From Trichobilharzia regenti (lineage: Eukaryota > Platyhelminthes > Trematoda > Strigeidida > Schistosomatidae): a stretch of DNA of 64,000 nt. Position numbers and translations under genes: made by a program. The notes beneath the pieces are model-generated. The model saw only the letters and a program-made list of their open reading frames with translations, did not search any database and had not been told where the DNA came from. Within the stretch, counting starts at the first letter, position 1. Each line of letters opens with the position of its first letter. Of this stretch, positions 41,085-53,399 are shown piece after piece. The stretch is from assembly GCA_944472135.2 (NCBI GenBank), contig OX235263.1, positions 90,428,721 to 90,492,720 on the forward strand. The letters run 5' to 3'.

Positions 41085-41690
41085 TAGGTGGAAGCTGTGA
41101 CCAGTGAGGTCTAGCAGGTTGCGTGTGAGCATAACCACTCTCCAATGACACTGGTTGCCAGTGGCGCTGTAAGTTTTGAATCCATAAAAGTTGGAATTTA
41201 AAGTCCGGCCATTGGATTTCGTCCCAGTGGCCGAATGATCAGTGGGCTCACATCGTAGACTGAAGTTCCCGTGTTAGAATGTTATATCAGAAGACAAGGG
41301 CCAGGAAACAGATCGTTTATTAAGGAAATCAACACATATTTATAGATTTCCATGTACATTATTATAGATTATTGTTAGCAGAAAAACGCAGTCTTCTGAT
41401 TGGTTATTTCTCATTGAAAGTTAATCTTTCATCTCTTTGTGGCTGTTTCTTGAATGTCAGATCATATAAATGCTAACTGTATCCGCCTACGCAAATTTTG
41501 CTGTGATTAGTTGTTGAGTCAGTCTTTGTTCGTATTTTTCTCACGACCAGTATTGGGGACATTAACATTGACGTAAATTACTGTCTACCAATTTAACTAG
41601 CAACCAGGTCTCACCGCAAGACCTCCGGTGGGATCACAGGTGTATACTGATGAAGAGTCCAATACTCCCTGACGTTAATCCATGATCAAA
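41085..41690 (+). mobile_element. SINE-H split by a solo LTR
   Basis: The SINE body and A-box region (CCCAGTGGCCGAATGATCAG) stop at 41279 in the B-box region. The tail (CCTCCGGTGGGATCACAGG, TACTGATGAAGAGTCC) resumes at 41619. Between them lies a 339-base LTR of the same family as 28248-28581. Flanks AGAA (41276-41279) and AGAC (41619-41622) fit a mutated 4-base target-site duplication. Confidence 0.7.
41280..41618. mobile_element. Solo LTR, second LTR family, diverged copy
   Basis: Begins TGTTATATCAGAAGAC and ends TCTCACCGCA. It aligns along its whole length with 28248-28581 (GATCGTTTATT, TTCTGATTGGTTAT, GACGTAAATT.CTGTCTACCA). Confidence 0.75.
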
Positions 41691-41769
41691 CATAAAATCA
41701 ATCAGTCAAATTCCTGAAAATCAACACTTGAAAGTAATATTCATAAACTGTATGCACCCATTTATTAGT

Positions 41770-42800
41770 TCCCTGTTATAATTATCCCTTCGGGTTCCGA
41801 GTTGAACATATGGATGGCTTCAATAACACATCTACACTTTCTTTTGTTTTCTGGCATCCTCTTCAGCTGGGTCCACGACTATCCTTAATCTCTCATCTCC
41901 TGCTCAACACACGATCTCCCCGGTATTATGCTCGAAATGACGACCCACTCGAGCAGTGACCTGGAGCTCGATGTCATTCGATGGCCTCCTCAACGTATTT
42001 TCTCCTACATATTTGTTGAGGGATAGGCTGTCGGTTGGTTTGTTCCCCAACCAGCCAGAGTTTCTTGTTGTTAATTCTTTCCGGTCAGCCGGTCATTCGA
42101 TCTTCAGGATGGAGTCAGCGAAGTGTGCAGCTGTTTTTAAAAGTCTGTAAATTGTTGGAATTCCTCCTTGTGACGCGTTAGTCAAGTTTCTGACCCACAT
42201 AGAAGAAGTGACTGATTTGACATTGGTGTTAAAAATCCGAATGTTGTTGCTTATGCTGCGTCGGAATGTGGAAGATTTTCAAACCGATTTTAGATAGATG
42301 AAAGTCTGCCTTGCATTTCTGATTCCGACTGGTTTTGACATCTTCAATCGTTCCACTGGCCGTGTGGTTGAAACAATGCTGGATGTCTAGATAGGTGTAG
42401 GAAGTAACCTTGTCGAACTTTCTCCCTTTGATTGTGATTGGTTCTGTTGGTGGTGGTTGGTTATCTTCATCGCCTCCATCTTTTATATGTTCATCACCTG
42501 GTGCCTTCTTCTTCTTCTCTGGCTGTTTCTTCAGCCAGTTTGTTGGTATCCTCCTGTTGATCTTCACACACGTGTGAAATCCAGATCTTCTAGAGTCTTG
42601 TTATCGGTCAGTTCAACGTATTCTTGTCTTCTCACTTCCAACACACGGTGTGTCACAATAATCCATTCCACTAGAATTAAGAATATCACCGTTGATAATA
42701 GTCAGGCAGTCAGTTAACTTTTTCTTACACCTCTCCTCTCTTCACTTCAAAGGCTTCTTCGTTGAGTTTTCCGTTTTGGATCGCCTGACACGTGGCAGGC
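41770..42800 (-). mobile_element. RTE-like LINE 3' fragment (module duplicated at 57905-58975)
   Basis: On the minus strand it encodes a PPPTEPITIKGRKFDKVTSY..TYL segment (thumb region, as in FTYLGS of RTE RTs) followed by KADFHLSKIGLKIF. At its 3' end is a CVIEA..MFNSEPEG-like terminus near 41800. No RT core is present. A parallel copy at 57905-58975 differs by a small percentage. Confidence 0.65.
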
Positions 42801-43080
42801 GTTGCCACAGCCTATCCTGTAGCTAAGCTGGTTCCCGTCCATCGAACAACATGCTCTTTGGTGCAGTCAAAAGTAGACAATAGATACTCTTCTCATGTTA
42901 GCTCACACTGTATATACAAATGCACGTGTATCTGCGGGAACACAGTTACATTGGGGGAACAGAAAGAACATGTACCGAAAAGCCTCTTATAATAGCGCTA
43001 TTACCAGACGTCACCTCGATACGGGCCATGAGGCGGAAATCGCGAAGTTCTTTAAAATTCACATTTAAAATCTAGTTGAA
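42800..43080 (+). mobile_element. PLE GIY-YIG endonuclease fragment
   Basis: Encodes a cysteine-containing CICGNT block and, after a frame change, NSAITRRHLDTGHEAEIAKF, matching the C-terminal part of PLE GIY-YIG domains. A similar segment lies at 52720-53000. Confidence 0.65.
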
Positions 43081-43307
43081 TGAAGACAGGTTTTTTTCAA
43101 CTGTGATTTGTTTTATGCTTGAGCCTTCACATCTTCCATATTTTTGAACATCTTTTCGACAGCCGCAAAATTCTTCCTCTAGTTTCTCTACAGAGCATAT
43201 TCTCCTCGCTCTTTAGAGTACAGTGTCTTGATTAGTGCTCGTTTATAGCTATTTGTTTCTATGACTTGAGTTGAACGCAGTACATTGTTACCTAATTTAT
43301 TAGTCAC

Positions 43308-43560
43308 TCAATATCTTACGCATCTCTCGTCTTTATTACGGAGCTCCTTTACCATTATATGCACAAATTTATTTTGCTTAAACTTGAACTTATTATTATA
43401 TCCTTTAATTCCTCGAGGAACATAGGGCTTCAGCCGCCCAAGTCTCCATTGCGCTCGGTTTTCTGCCAACTTTTTCACCCCGCTCCAAGTCTGTCCACAC
43501 ACTTTCATCTCCTCTTCACATGACCTCCTCCAAGTCACCCTGACACTGACGACCAACTCG
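43308..43560 (-). mobile_element. RTE-like LINE C-terminal and 3' end fragment
   Basis: Encodes VTWRRSCEEEMKVCGQTWSG and KKLAENRAQWR, the tail of RTE-type ORFs, then a GGATATAATAATAAG 3' terminus. Confidence 0.65.
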
Positions 43561-44147
43561 CCGCTTCCCTTTCGGGTTCTTCTCGAGCAATGGCTTGTCT
43601 AGTGTTGTCACTTGATGGTTTCCTCAGAGTATGGTCATCCAATCCATCTCCATTTCTTTCTGCCTAAACTTGAACTGCCTGTGTAAAAACTATATAAGTG
43701 CAATTTTCTGAGCACTGTTCACTAATTACCGAACCTTCTGTCAACTGACATCATGAAAGTAAAATTTGCAAGTATGTTAAAACTTTTCTGTACATAAACC
43801 TACTTCATAATTTATTTAGGCTGTAAGCTGTAAACAGCTGAGGTGATAAGAAGCCAACGAAATAAACAATGAGATGGTATCATCTTCTTATTCTGCACAA
43901 ACCACCACTGTTGTTGTTCTTGCCTCTATTCAAATTCATCAAGTGGGGAATAAATGCATAACTTATAATATTAACTTTGTTTTTTGTTTTAGTCTTAAAA
44001 GAATTTAACGCAAAATCATTTTTCAATAAATATTTTAATATGCACTATTTAAACTGTTGTTTTATTTCTTGAATATTTGGCAAATATGTTGCACTTTTAA
44101 CACATTGAACATTGACAGTATTGTAAACAGTACACATTTTAAGCGAG

Positions 44148-44185
44148 CCCGCGCGCGCGCCCACACACACACAGGCACACACATA
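44148..44185. repeat. (GC)n/(CA)n microsatellite
   Basis: Alternating GCGCGC followed by CACACA. Confidence 0.9.
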
Positions 44186-44255
44186 CAAACACATTTAAAC
44201 TTATCTACATGCAAATTGGACTAAATAATAACGCGTAGTGAGAGGCAAAATCAAA

Positions 44256-44284
44256 AGAGAGAGAAAGAAAGAAAGAAAGAAAGA
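44256..44284. repeat. (GAAA)n microsatellite
   Basis: Seven or so GAAA/GA units; it explains the Lys/Glu/Arg-rich open frame here. Confidence 0.9.
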
Positions 44285-44982
44285 GGTATTTATTCTGTAT
44301 GAAACCATAAATCATTCATTTACTATCTTGTTCAATAAAATAGAAGAAGTTTTTAAATACTGCGGTTTTATACAATATGAATTTAGCGAATGGTATAAAA
44401 TGAGAATTTCTGGAAGAAAGTGTCAATTACCAGTTCAGACAATGGAATTAATTCATTAAGTTTAGTATTGATTTCTGGTGTAAAACTGTTTACTGTTGAT
44501 GTTTTTTGATGATGTTATTAATTTTTTGTGGATCTTGAATTCTGTTCCCGTGTCCATTTGAGTAAACAGAGCAGTGGAAAGGTAAAATTAATAAGACTGT
44601 GCTGAAAGAAAGTATAGAGGAAGCGGAGGTGATGGAGATAACCAACAAACATCAATCACTGTCGACGCGAGAAATTCGTAAGGGGTCATTTTCTTCCATA
44701 TTAGTTTGTTCATCAGATGTATCACACAGTGGAGAGACAATATTATGATTTACTGGATGACAAAGTTTCGAACAATATTTATTACTGTTCATAATCATTT
44801 CATCATCAATTATAACCAACCACACAACTTCGAAAGTTCAGTTTTATAGTTTTCTTTGTTCTCCCCTATTCTGTCATTGTTGGGGGTAGTAAAAATTTTC
44901 CAGATCTCCGGATGGACAGGTGTTGAATCATTCCTATTACACGGTGTTGGTTTGCAGTTGATTCAATAAACAAAGCTCAAAG

Positions 44983-46200
44983 ATGGAGGCAATTCAATTC
45001 ACTTATGAATTGGAAAGTCAAGTAGGGGAACTTCCAATGTTAGAATGCAACGTGAAAAAGAAAGAAGTTGAGAAGTTAAACACACTAGTGTGTTTACAGG
45101 AAACCCACACATTCAAACAGATATTTGGACTTCCCATCATTTCATCCTATGTCAATGAAATAAGATTGGTGAAATGTTTAAATGATAGAGCACAAAAACT
45201 AAGTAGTACCAAGGAAAATCTAGGACAGGAAGTGAGACATATAAGAGAAGCTTTGAAACTTAATAGTTACCCGGATAAATTAGTCAGAAAGTAGGTAGGG
45301 AAATGTAAAAATAAAATAAATAATGTTAGTAGTGATAATAATATTAATGACGACATGCATGTCAAACATGCGCTAGACAACAGCAAGAATAAGGAATCTA
45401 AATCATCAGTAGTAATTCCACACAAGGAAGGAACCTCGGAGACCTTACGCAGAATTCGTAACAAGGCAGGAATAAAAGTGGTTGGCATTCAAACCACCCA
45501 AAAACTCAATAAGAAACAAGCTTTGTCGGTTAAAGGATCAATCCTGTGGAGCCGTTAAAACATAGCAATTTAGTTTATCTAATACCCCACCGGAATGATT
45601 GTCAGGTCAAATACATGGGTCAAAGTAGTAGAACAGGGGCAGTCAGACTAGCAGAGCATAAAAACCTAGCAAAATCTAGATCGGTTGACTCGAATAAGAT
45701 AAGGAATCTAGAGAATAGTTCAGCTATACCACTTACTACATGCAATTACACACAACCATGCGATAGGCTGGATGGAATAAGGTGATAGTTTTAAAATCTA
45801 ATATAACAGCTGGGTGGAGGGAGAGATTGATAACAGAAACTTTGTTTATCAAATCAACTGCAAACCAACACGTGTAATAGGAATGATTCATCATCTGTCC
45901 CTGATATCTGGAAAATTCTACTACCCCAACGACGACAAATCGGAGAGAACAAAGGAAACTATAAAACTCAAGTTTCGAAGTCGTGTGGTTATAACTGATG
46001 AAATGATTATGGACAATAAATTTTATTCGAAACGTCTTCCGGTAAATAATACTATCAGTCCAATGTGTGATACATCTAATAAACTAACTAATATTGAAAT
46101 ACTTACCACAACAGTGCCCAATTTTTATACATATAAAGGTCATTTTCTCCACTTATCTGGGCAGTATCGTCTCAACTATAAGCGGGGACGATGAAGACGT
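44983..46200 (+). mobile_element. PLE fragment: RT C-terminus and GIY-YIG endonuclease
   Basis: Three frames make up the end of a PLE ORF. 44983-45294 (IQFTYELE, LPMLECNVKKKEVEKLNTLV, HIREALKLNSYPDKLVRK) is the RT C-terminus. 45355-45558 (GTSETLRRIRNKAGIKVVGI) is the linker. 45546-45785 (LVYLIPHRNDCQVKYMGQSS, RTGAVRLAEHK) is the GIY-YIG nuclease with its Tyr, Gly and Arg motif positions. 45814-46194 is 3' sequence. It is decayed by stops and frameshifts. Confidence 0.78.
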
Positions 46201-46369
46201 TGAAACGTGGATCGGTAAGGTAGGATAGACACTGATCGCTCTGAAATCAGTTTAGAAATCTGCTGAATTCGGAATATGGAACAGAATTTGTATTTTCCAC
46301 GCCAAAATTAAGTCAATTCTTCTGTATGGATCATATGCTTATCACCCGCGTCACAAAGAGCATTTCTAG

Positions 46370-46745
46370 TAGGCTACTGCAGACTTCCATCAACAACTGC
46401 CCAGCTCGCTGACTCCATCCTGAAGATTAAATGGCCGGCTGGCCAGAAAGAATTAGTAACAAGAAATTCTGAAAGACGGACCGATCAAGAATCTGTTATT
46501 TAACAAATACTAAAAAGCAAAAATTGAGGCAGATCGGACGCGCATTGAGGGGACCATTGGGTGACTTCACGCGCGGCAGACTATCATTCAAGTGGAACCT
46601 GAGTAAGAAACGACAAGTTGGGCCCGGGTTCCGGGGTGACCTAGAGGAGGTCATGTGAGGAAGAGATGAAAGCTTATAGGTAGTCGTGGAGATGGAGATG
46701 TGCTGTTGAAGCCAGCTTTATGTTCCACTCAGAACCAAGGGAATA
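46370..46745 (+). mobile_element. RTE-like LINE C-terminal fragment
   Basis: Encodes ISNKKF*KTDRS, LRQIGRALRGPLGDFTRGRL and KRQVG, then WRRSCEEEMKA in frame pieces. This is the C-terminal end typical of RTE ORFs, with a TAATAATAAT tail near 46745. Confidence 0.7.
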
Positions 46746-47049
46746 ATAATAATACAAAAATAGTGAAGACTTGGATTATGGTGAATGGTAGTCATCTGGA
46801 GGCCACATTTCATTTCACCTCCTGTCACCAAAATTAGTGGTCGCTTTTTGTGTTGACCAAGGGAACATTAAGGTCCCTCTGTATCATTTGAGCCTGTGTC
46901 TTCAACAGAAATTTGTCCAGTCTGTTTCTTTGCTCTGACCATCCTCATAACTTGGCATGTATTAACTATATACAAAGATGGCCAGTTTTACTGAACACAC
47001 GTTCACAGACGAAGGTTATTTGTAGAAAGAAAGATGGTTTCTTTACTGG
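46746..47049. other. Unassigned
   Basis: No gene or known repeat seen. Confidence 0.35.
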
Positions 47050-47525
47050 GATGCAGTCCACCTATTCCAAGTTTGATAACAGATTGATAACAGTTAGAGA
47101 ATCATTTGAAACCATGGAGTACTGGTAGACTATTTCATCCTAGTTAGGGACTCTTTACATCACGCTCCCAGTGGGTTGGAATTCAGGACCTCCGGCTTGT
47201 AAGGCGAGCTTGTAGACCATCCAAACACTGGGACTCGGCTTAACAGCCCAAAAATCCAAACTCCTACCAATTCGTGATTTTAGTGTGACCACTAGTCAGT
47301 GTCATGGGCGAGCAGTTTTCTTCACTCCCTACTGGGTGGACCAAAATGGTCATGTCATCTCAACAGAACTCCAAGCAGCTTCATCCTACAGCCAATTACT
47401 AGACAGCATCAGATTTATTAGTAGGGATTTTATTAGTTTGTGATCTAATCGTCCTGGATTTGAACCTCAGTGGGTACGTATTGCGAAAATGTCCCAAACT
47501 AGGACGAAACACTTGGAACAAATAG
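47050..47525. mobile_element. Inverted pair of degenerate SINE-H copies
   Basis: Minus copy at 47050-47290 (GGAGTACTGG, TTTCATCCTAGTTAGGGACTC, CTTGTAAGGCGAGCTTGTAG) and plus copy at 47390-47525 (ATTTGAACCTCAGTGGGTAC, TGTCCCAAACTAGGACGAAA). The plus copy keeps the stem II/GAAA half of a hammerhead but not the CUGANGA half. Confidence 0.6.
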
Positions 47526-47919
47526 AATCCCTACAAGCTAACTTCTGAAAATTAAAATGTTTTATGTTTTATCCGCAAAGTAATAAAACAAATTGAGCTC
47601 ATTATTATCCTGGTCGATTTTTCTTTCCTATCTTGTTAAAGTGTACTCAGAACTTACACGCATTTCTTTGCAATTGGCAATGAAAGACACCTGTTGTATA
47701 AGAGTACGTGATGCTTCCTTGTTGTTCAAAACCTCTGATACATTGGTTGGCAGCCTAAACGATTCGGCGAAATAAGCCACAAGTCTGCCTCCAAAACTCA
47801 CACATCTGGTAACACAATGCTGTCTACAATCGAAGTTGATTAAATGAAATACAAGATGAATCTTCCGAAATGTCTCATACCGTTAAAACTATCACTTGCA
47901 CACATGAAGACTCATTTGA

Positions 47920-49560
47920 GCAGATATTTTTGTTCTGAAATTTAACAAAAGAATGGTTACTGAATAAAGAATACTTTTTTCGGTGACCCATTCTTCATCA
48001 GGTTCTACAGTGATATATACATGCATAATAGTGAATGAATGAATTAGTATTATTAATGCCATTAATGTTGTTTAAATAACATCGAATCGATAATAATATC
48101 AATGGACTATAGTTCAATAGCATCAACATAACAATACACGGAATATCTGAGAGGTGATTTTACGGAAAGATAATAGTAATACAGAATTCATGAACTTATA
48201 GTCTCCACTGAAAACTGGCCAGGGCAGTAGTAGTTGTGGCTGGAGTTGCTTCTTTTGCACACAGAGCACTGGTTGTTTCAGGCGAATCACAATAACCTAT
48301 GCTGTTTGGAATATGCGGTAACTAGATGTCTTTGGTAATTTACTTAGTATCCGGTAGATGGTAGAGAAGGATTCCTCAGTGCTGGCTGGATTTGTGGTAG
48401 GCCGGTTTGGACCAGGTGGTCAAACATCGAAGTGTTGATGGTTTTTACTACACCTTTATTTGGCCACACCACGCTGATAGCTGTTCCCGAGTGAGCATGA
48501 AATTTCAAGTTCCTGGAACAACGGCCAGTATAACTCGCTCCTCTGAAAGCGCAGACAAATTGGTAGACACAGTTAAAAGTGGCTAGTCTAGTCTAGGTAC
48601 ATCATCTTTCAGTCGAGGAATCACCACCGATCGTGCAGAGAATAAAACGTGCAGTTCGCCAGCATTAAAAGTTCTTTGAGCTGATTTTCTTAATGTCTTC
48701 GTAATTATTTCTCTATGTATATCACTCTTGAATTGCAGTCGGATGTATAAAGAGGCTTCTTGTTTACAGACAGTGAGCAGTCCTTTTCCGCTTTCTTTGT
48801 CATGTATTTCTGGGGAGGTATTTTTAGTCAAGGTATCATATACGGTGCTTAATTCGCCTTCAGGTACTTCTTCTGAGCACATATCTCTAACCCTGTGACT
48901 GAGGGTCCTTCCTTACTAAATTTCTTTTGTACTTGTTAGGAACGAAGCTGTGAAAATGTGTATATTGTTCTGTCCAAGTACTTCTTCTACGCAAATTTGT
49001 TTTTATGCTACCATATGGTTTTATTTAGATGAGGACATCCAGTAAAGCGATAATTCTATTTTGGGATTCCTCTTTGCATGTGAATTTCACTGCAAAATTT
49101 ACTTCATTGAGTTGACTTATTCTTGTGTTCCTATCCGAATCATTATCACAAAGAATGAAGGTGTCATCCATATACATCGGCAATAAAATGAGAATTTTCT
49201 GATAAGGTTGTTCGAAGGTCCATTTTCTAGTTTACTTAGAGAAAAATCTACCGAAATGTGACCCAATGGGGGAGTCCATCGCTACCACGTCCACCTGTCT
49301 GTGAAGTATACCATCAGATTTGAAATTTACATTCATGGTACACCTTAATAACAAAATTCTTTTAGGATTTCCTTTGGGATGCCAATATTTGTCGACTGGT
49401 TATCAACTTGTTCACATATGTAGTTAACTGTTTCTACTAGAGGTACATTTTTGCATAAAGATGTTATGCTCAAAGATATGCGTTTAGTTTATTAAATTCC
49501 TTTCAAACAAGGAATTTCTTAATCTGGATATTCAGGAATCGGTTTTATTTGACCTCCCGT
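47920..49560 (-). mobile_element. PLE fragment, RT and GIY-YIG (module also at 55480-56720)
   Basis: The minus-strand sequence encodes SSLFT/MGSP-type RT remnants (49.1-49.4 kb), a CSEEVPEGELSTVYDTLTKN region (48583-48882) and a GIY-YIG segment near 48.42-48.60 kb (VYQFVCAFRGASYTGRCSRN). The 3' UTR extends to about 47920. Multiple stops. Confidence 0.7.
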
Positions 49561-50236
49561 ATTTTACACTGAAAAAACATTCCTGAATGCCTCAGAAATT
49601 TACTTTGAACAGTTTTGCATGGTTACATTTTTTGTTTTTGTCATATCTAAACACGAAGTATGTTTCTCCAAGGGGATTTCTACACCCCTGTATCACTTTC
49701 AAAGACAAAACATTTACATTCTGAAAATTAGTGTTTTTTCGTTAGATAGCAGATTTCAAGGTGGATTTGATCACTTAGTCCAAAGCATTTACAGAACGAC
49801 TGAAAACCAGAATGTACTAGACACATGTTTCGTCTATGTATGAGACTCATAATCAAGGATAACTCATGACCCTCTTAATAATTCACCTAATCACCTTCAG
49901 GTTAATAAGTGAAAGTATCACGTATTCATTCGATCATGAATCGAAACTGCTACTTTTGAAGATTATTTTTCTAAATTGAAGTTTAATTATCTAATCAAGA
50001 CTGTCGAAATTTCATCTGATCGATGTGTGAAATATTAAGTTATATGAAAAGGAGATGACTTTCAGCAAAGCGACTCTTTTCGGTGAATTCATTCACATTG
50101 CTGTACAATCGCATTTATATACAATTATATTGTGTTTTTGTGTGTGTACACGAGGTTTGTCAAGTTTAGATAATTAATCAGGTAATACAAGAATGATCTA
50201 ATATAGAAACAAGGTTAAGTAGACAGTAACTAAAGT
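49561..50236. other. Unassigned
   Basis: A SINE-H-like tail remnant (ACATGTTTCGTCTATGTATG) near 49823. Otherwise nothing recognised. Confidence 0.4.
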
Positions 50237-50248
50237 AAGACTAAGTTA

Positions 50249-50750
50249 TATACAATTGGTGGATGGTGGCTAGCAATGGAATCCAGGATGCGCATTTCGT
50301 CCTATTTGGGACTCGTCAGCTGGATGTGCCTGCATTTCTCAGTGAGTGATGATGTTCCCACCGAGGCTCGAACCCAGTGCCCATAGTTTCAAACGCCAAA
50401 GCGTTATCCACTAGACCACTTGGGCCACGAGAGCCACCTCTTGTGCAACGGGTCATATTAATTATTGAGTTGAATTTTTCATTTTCCCGTCGATTGATTG
50501 GACCGAAGTGCTCGGTCTCAGGTTGACATGTCGGCTTCATTCACACCACGATACACCCATTGACTGGGCATTGGTTTTCAGGAGAACCAAACACACGCAT
50601 CCTTGCCTCTTGCGAGACGAGAACGGCATGCAGGATCAACCTGTGGCGCAACCACTCGAGAGCCCTCTCCCTCGGTGGACCGACATGTCAACCTGAGACC
50701 GAGCACTTCGGTCCAATCAACCGACGGGAAAATCAAAAATTCAATTCAAT
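50249..50750 (-). mobile_element. SM-alpha-type SINE with hammerhead ribozyme
   Basis: A 502-base insertion flanked by a 12-base target-site duplication AAGACTAAGTTA (50237-50248 and 50751-50762). On the minus strand it starts with a roughly 70-base inverted repeat (arms 50683-50752 and 50462-50532). A tRNA-like head follows, with A box (AAGTGGTCTAGTGGATAACG) and B box (GGTTCGAGCCT), ending with a hammerhead ribozyme. SM-alpha elements of schistosomes are described as Pol III-transcribed SINEs carrying active hammerheads. Confidence 0.85.
50267..50331 (-). ncRNA. Hammerhead ribozyme, apparently intact core
   Basis: On the minus strand: CCAG, then CTGACGA (fits CUGANGA), stem II GTCC CAAATA GGAC, then GAAA, a short TGCGCA stem III and an ATC cleavage triplet (NUH). 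Flanking ATCCAG and CTGGAT pair as stem I. All invariant core positions that I can check are conserved. Confidence 0.82.
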
Positions 50751-50762
50751 AAGACTAAGTTA

Positions 50763-51429
50763 GCTAGTAAGTTAGATGACGTAATATGATTGTGAGAAAT
50801 GTTTCAACTTAGGTCAGGGAAGCAACAGAGGTAATTACAGGTATAGACTAAGTAGAGGTGGGGTAGAGAATAATGCCATTTAAATTAGAACTGAAATTGA
50901 GCAAATAAATTGGATGACGTAACATAAATAACTAGAAATTGAGCGTTGGTCAAGTTGGTAACAGTGGTAATGAGGTGAAGAAATTAAATCGGGCGGGGGT
51001 AGAGAACAAGAAACTTGAAAATGTAAGATATTACAATTGAAAAGACAAAATAATACTAATGAAGAGACAGAATTTACTTGTCGGGTATTAAGACAGATTA
51101 CGTCCATTGCAAGTGTAGTGATTAAACAAACTTCTTCTCTATGCAGTGTTCAGGAGAGAATATTTTGGATAAAACAAAAACAAGTTATGAATACAAAAGG
51201 CTTTTTGTATTGTAACCTTGATAGGTACTGATAAATCCTTAGAAGGTAACTAATGTTATTTCATTCAATGAGTCGTTAACACTTCCACTGTACTCAACTG
51301 TCGAAATATAACACTCACCTTGGCGATTTAGCCTTGTCTAGAAAATAACGTGTTACGACCCACTTTTGAAACTTTCCCTATGTATCATAGAATATCCTCA
51401 GTATATGCAACAAAGATGCTGATGTCTAA
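50763..51429. other. Unassigned, weak internal duplication
   Basis: AGATGACGTAATATGA at about 50773 and GGATGACGTAACATAA at about 50911 mark a degenerate repeat of about 138 bases. No gene. Confidence 0.4.
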
Positions 51430-53070
51430 ATGATAATTGTCAGTTTTCTGTCAAGTTTATTACAGAATCAGAGATGAATTCCGTGCTTCATTTTCTTTGG
51501 TTGTTTTGTTGGAAAAGAGAACTGACAGTTGTCTTCAGAGATCATTCAGTATACAGGACAAAGATGACCAAATTGTAAAGACAAAAACTGTTTTAAATGA
51601 CCTGGTGAGGTTTAATGTTGATAAGTGCCAAAAAAAATAAGGCAGATGCAGTTGAAAAACGTATCACAAACGCACTGAGAGATCTCCTAAAGAAGAAATT
51701 GACTAACAACGAAGTTTGACAATGATTTAAAATCTCGAGGTTTGCGTTCGCTTTACATGTAAGGCCTTCCAATAACACACAGAGAACATGTTCCGCTGAG
51801 ACCTAAACTATATATGGTCAACTCGCTTCAGCATAAGGTTGCTCGTTGGCTTGTGGAGACGTTGGAACCCATTTGCCAACATCCAGCTTTGTTCACCATG
51901 AAAGATTCATTTAATTTTGACGAAAGTGTGGACCACATGAACGTTTCACCTAAGTTCATGGTGTCAGTTGATGCAACCTCCTTGTTCACAAGGATCCCAA
52001 TCAATGAAACTATCAAGATCATCTGTTAGCATTCTGATTTTCTCACATTCCTAGAGTCAGAATTCAAACGCCTACTGTTTTTGTGTACCATGGATGTACA
52101 ATTCCAGTTTGAAAGCACCTTTTACCGCCACTTAGCTCTATTCTAGCAGATATCTTCATGTTCAACCTCGAAAAAACAAAGTTGAAACAGGCAATTGATG
52201 AAACAACTTCTTACTGTCGATGTGTTGATGACACATTTGTAGTGTGTAACAATGGAAGTCATGCTTCCTGTCGGATTATTTAACGTGGTACATACAAATA
52301 CTGAATTTACTATGGAACATAAAAATGATGAAAAGTTTCATTTCCTTGACACTGTTATGCAACGCCTGGAAGATGGTAGTCTAGATGTCAATTTACCAAA
52401 AGTCGACTTAGAATGGACAATATTTGCATTCTTTTGTCCAAGTAGCTATAAACGAGTACTGGTAAAAACTCTGTTCTATAGAGTCAGGAGAATGTTCTCT
52501 GCAGAGAAATTAGAAGAAGAATTTCTGATTCTCGAAAAGATATTGAAAAACAACGGTTAACGTTAAAGATCCATTAACAAGAACGGAAGATCTGAAGTCA
52601 CAAACATCAAGTAAATCATAGTGGAGAAAAACCCCATCTACATTCAACTTGATTATAGAGGTGAAAATATTACAGCGATTGTCAACCGAAGATTGAGGAC
52701 ATCACTATGCAGAGCTTCTCCTGCAGCTAATTTGGTTCCCGTCTATCGAATAACATGCTTTTTGGTGCAGTCAAAAATCAACAAATACTCTCCTCATGTT
52801 AACTCAAACTGGGCGTTCAAATTTACATGTATCTGAGGGAGCAGTTACATTGGAAGAACAGAAAGAAGGGAATACTTCTGAGTTTCTGAACATATACTAA
52901 AAATGCAATATCTAAAGGGAACAAATGCTTTAAACAGTGACATCGCCAGGCATCTCCTTGATAAGGGTCATGAGGTGGAAACTGCAAGATCGTTCAAATT
53001 TATCAATAGAGAAAAGAGTTCAATTCTCCTCACGTGTCTGTTGAAGCAATCTCCATCAAGCGCCTGAAAC
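51430..53070 (+). mobile_element. PLE with reverse transcriptase and GIY-YIG remnants
   Basis: Pieces in order: 51437-51640 (RT N-terminal region), 51814-52029 (FMVSVDATSLFTRIPINETI, the first catalytic Asp block), LADIFMFNLEKTKL and CRCVDDTFVVCNN near 52.15-52.25 kb (catalytic VDD), and 52252-52560 (FTMEHKNDEKFHFLDTVMQR, VLVKTLFYRVRRMFSAEKLE). These are followed by 52621-52836 and a GIY-YIG remnant to about 53.07 kb. Many frameshifts and stops. Confidence 0.8.
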
Positions 53071-53399
53071 CCGATTTATGTGTTCATAAAGAAGTCGTTA
53101 TCAGTCTTTACTTGTTATAGTAACTGGATGCTATCATTCTCTCTTTCATTTGATTGCGTAACGCTGAAAACTCCATTATGTATGATTATTATTGTTTGTA
53201 AAAAGGGATTACTATTATTATTGCCATTGTAAGCATACATTGATTTTTGGTTTAAACTTGAACTCTCTGAAACAGTATTATATACTGGATGACGTTTTGA
53301 AAAAAAATTTATTGTTCATAATCATTTCATCAATTATAATCACACGACTTTTAAACTTTAGTTTTATAGTTTCCTTTGTCCTCTCCTATTCGTCGTACG
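53071..53399. other. Unassigned, PLE-adjacent
   Basis: Part (53.27-53.4 kb) repeats sequence found near 44.74-44.88 kb, so it probably belongs to PLE-associated repeats. No gene. Confidence 0.4.

Larger units (their letters stand above)
43561..44982. other. Unassigned, with microsatellites
   Basis: Contains a sequence at 43.8-43.95 kb (GAGAAGCCAACGAAATAA-like) that recurs near 54.49-54.6 kb, a GC/CA dinucleotide tract and a GAAA repeat. No gene is supported. Confidence 0.4.

Noticed and set aside
42457..42717. Plus-strand ORF with hydrophobic stretches, repeated at 58632
   Set aside because: Antisense to the RTE-like ORF fragment; conserved because the module is duplicated.
44238..44459. 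Lys/Glu-rich ORF
   Set aside because: Starts in a GAAA microsatellite; the rest has no recognised relatives.
50880..51107. Short minus-strand ORF with hydrophobic segments
   Set aside because: Low-complexity AT-rich sequence with no start context or relatives.
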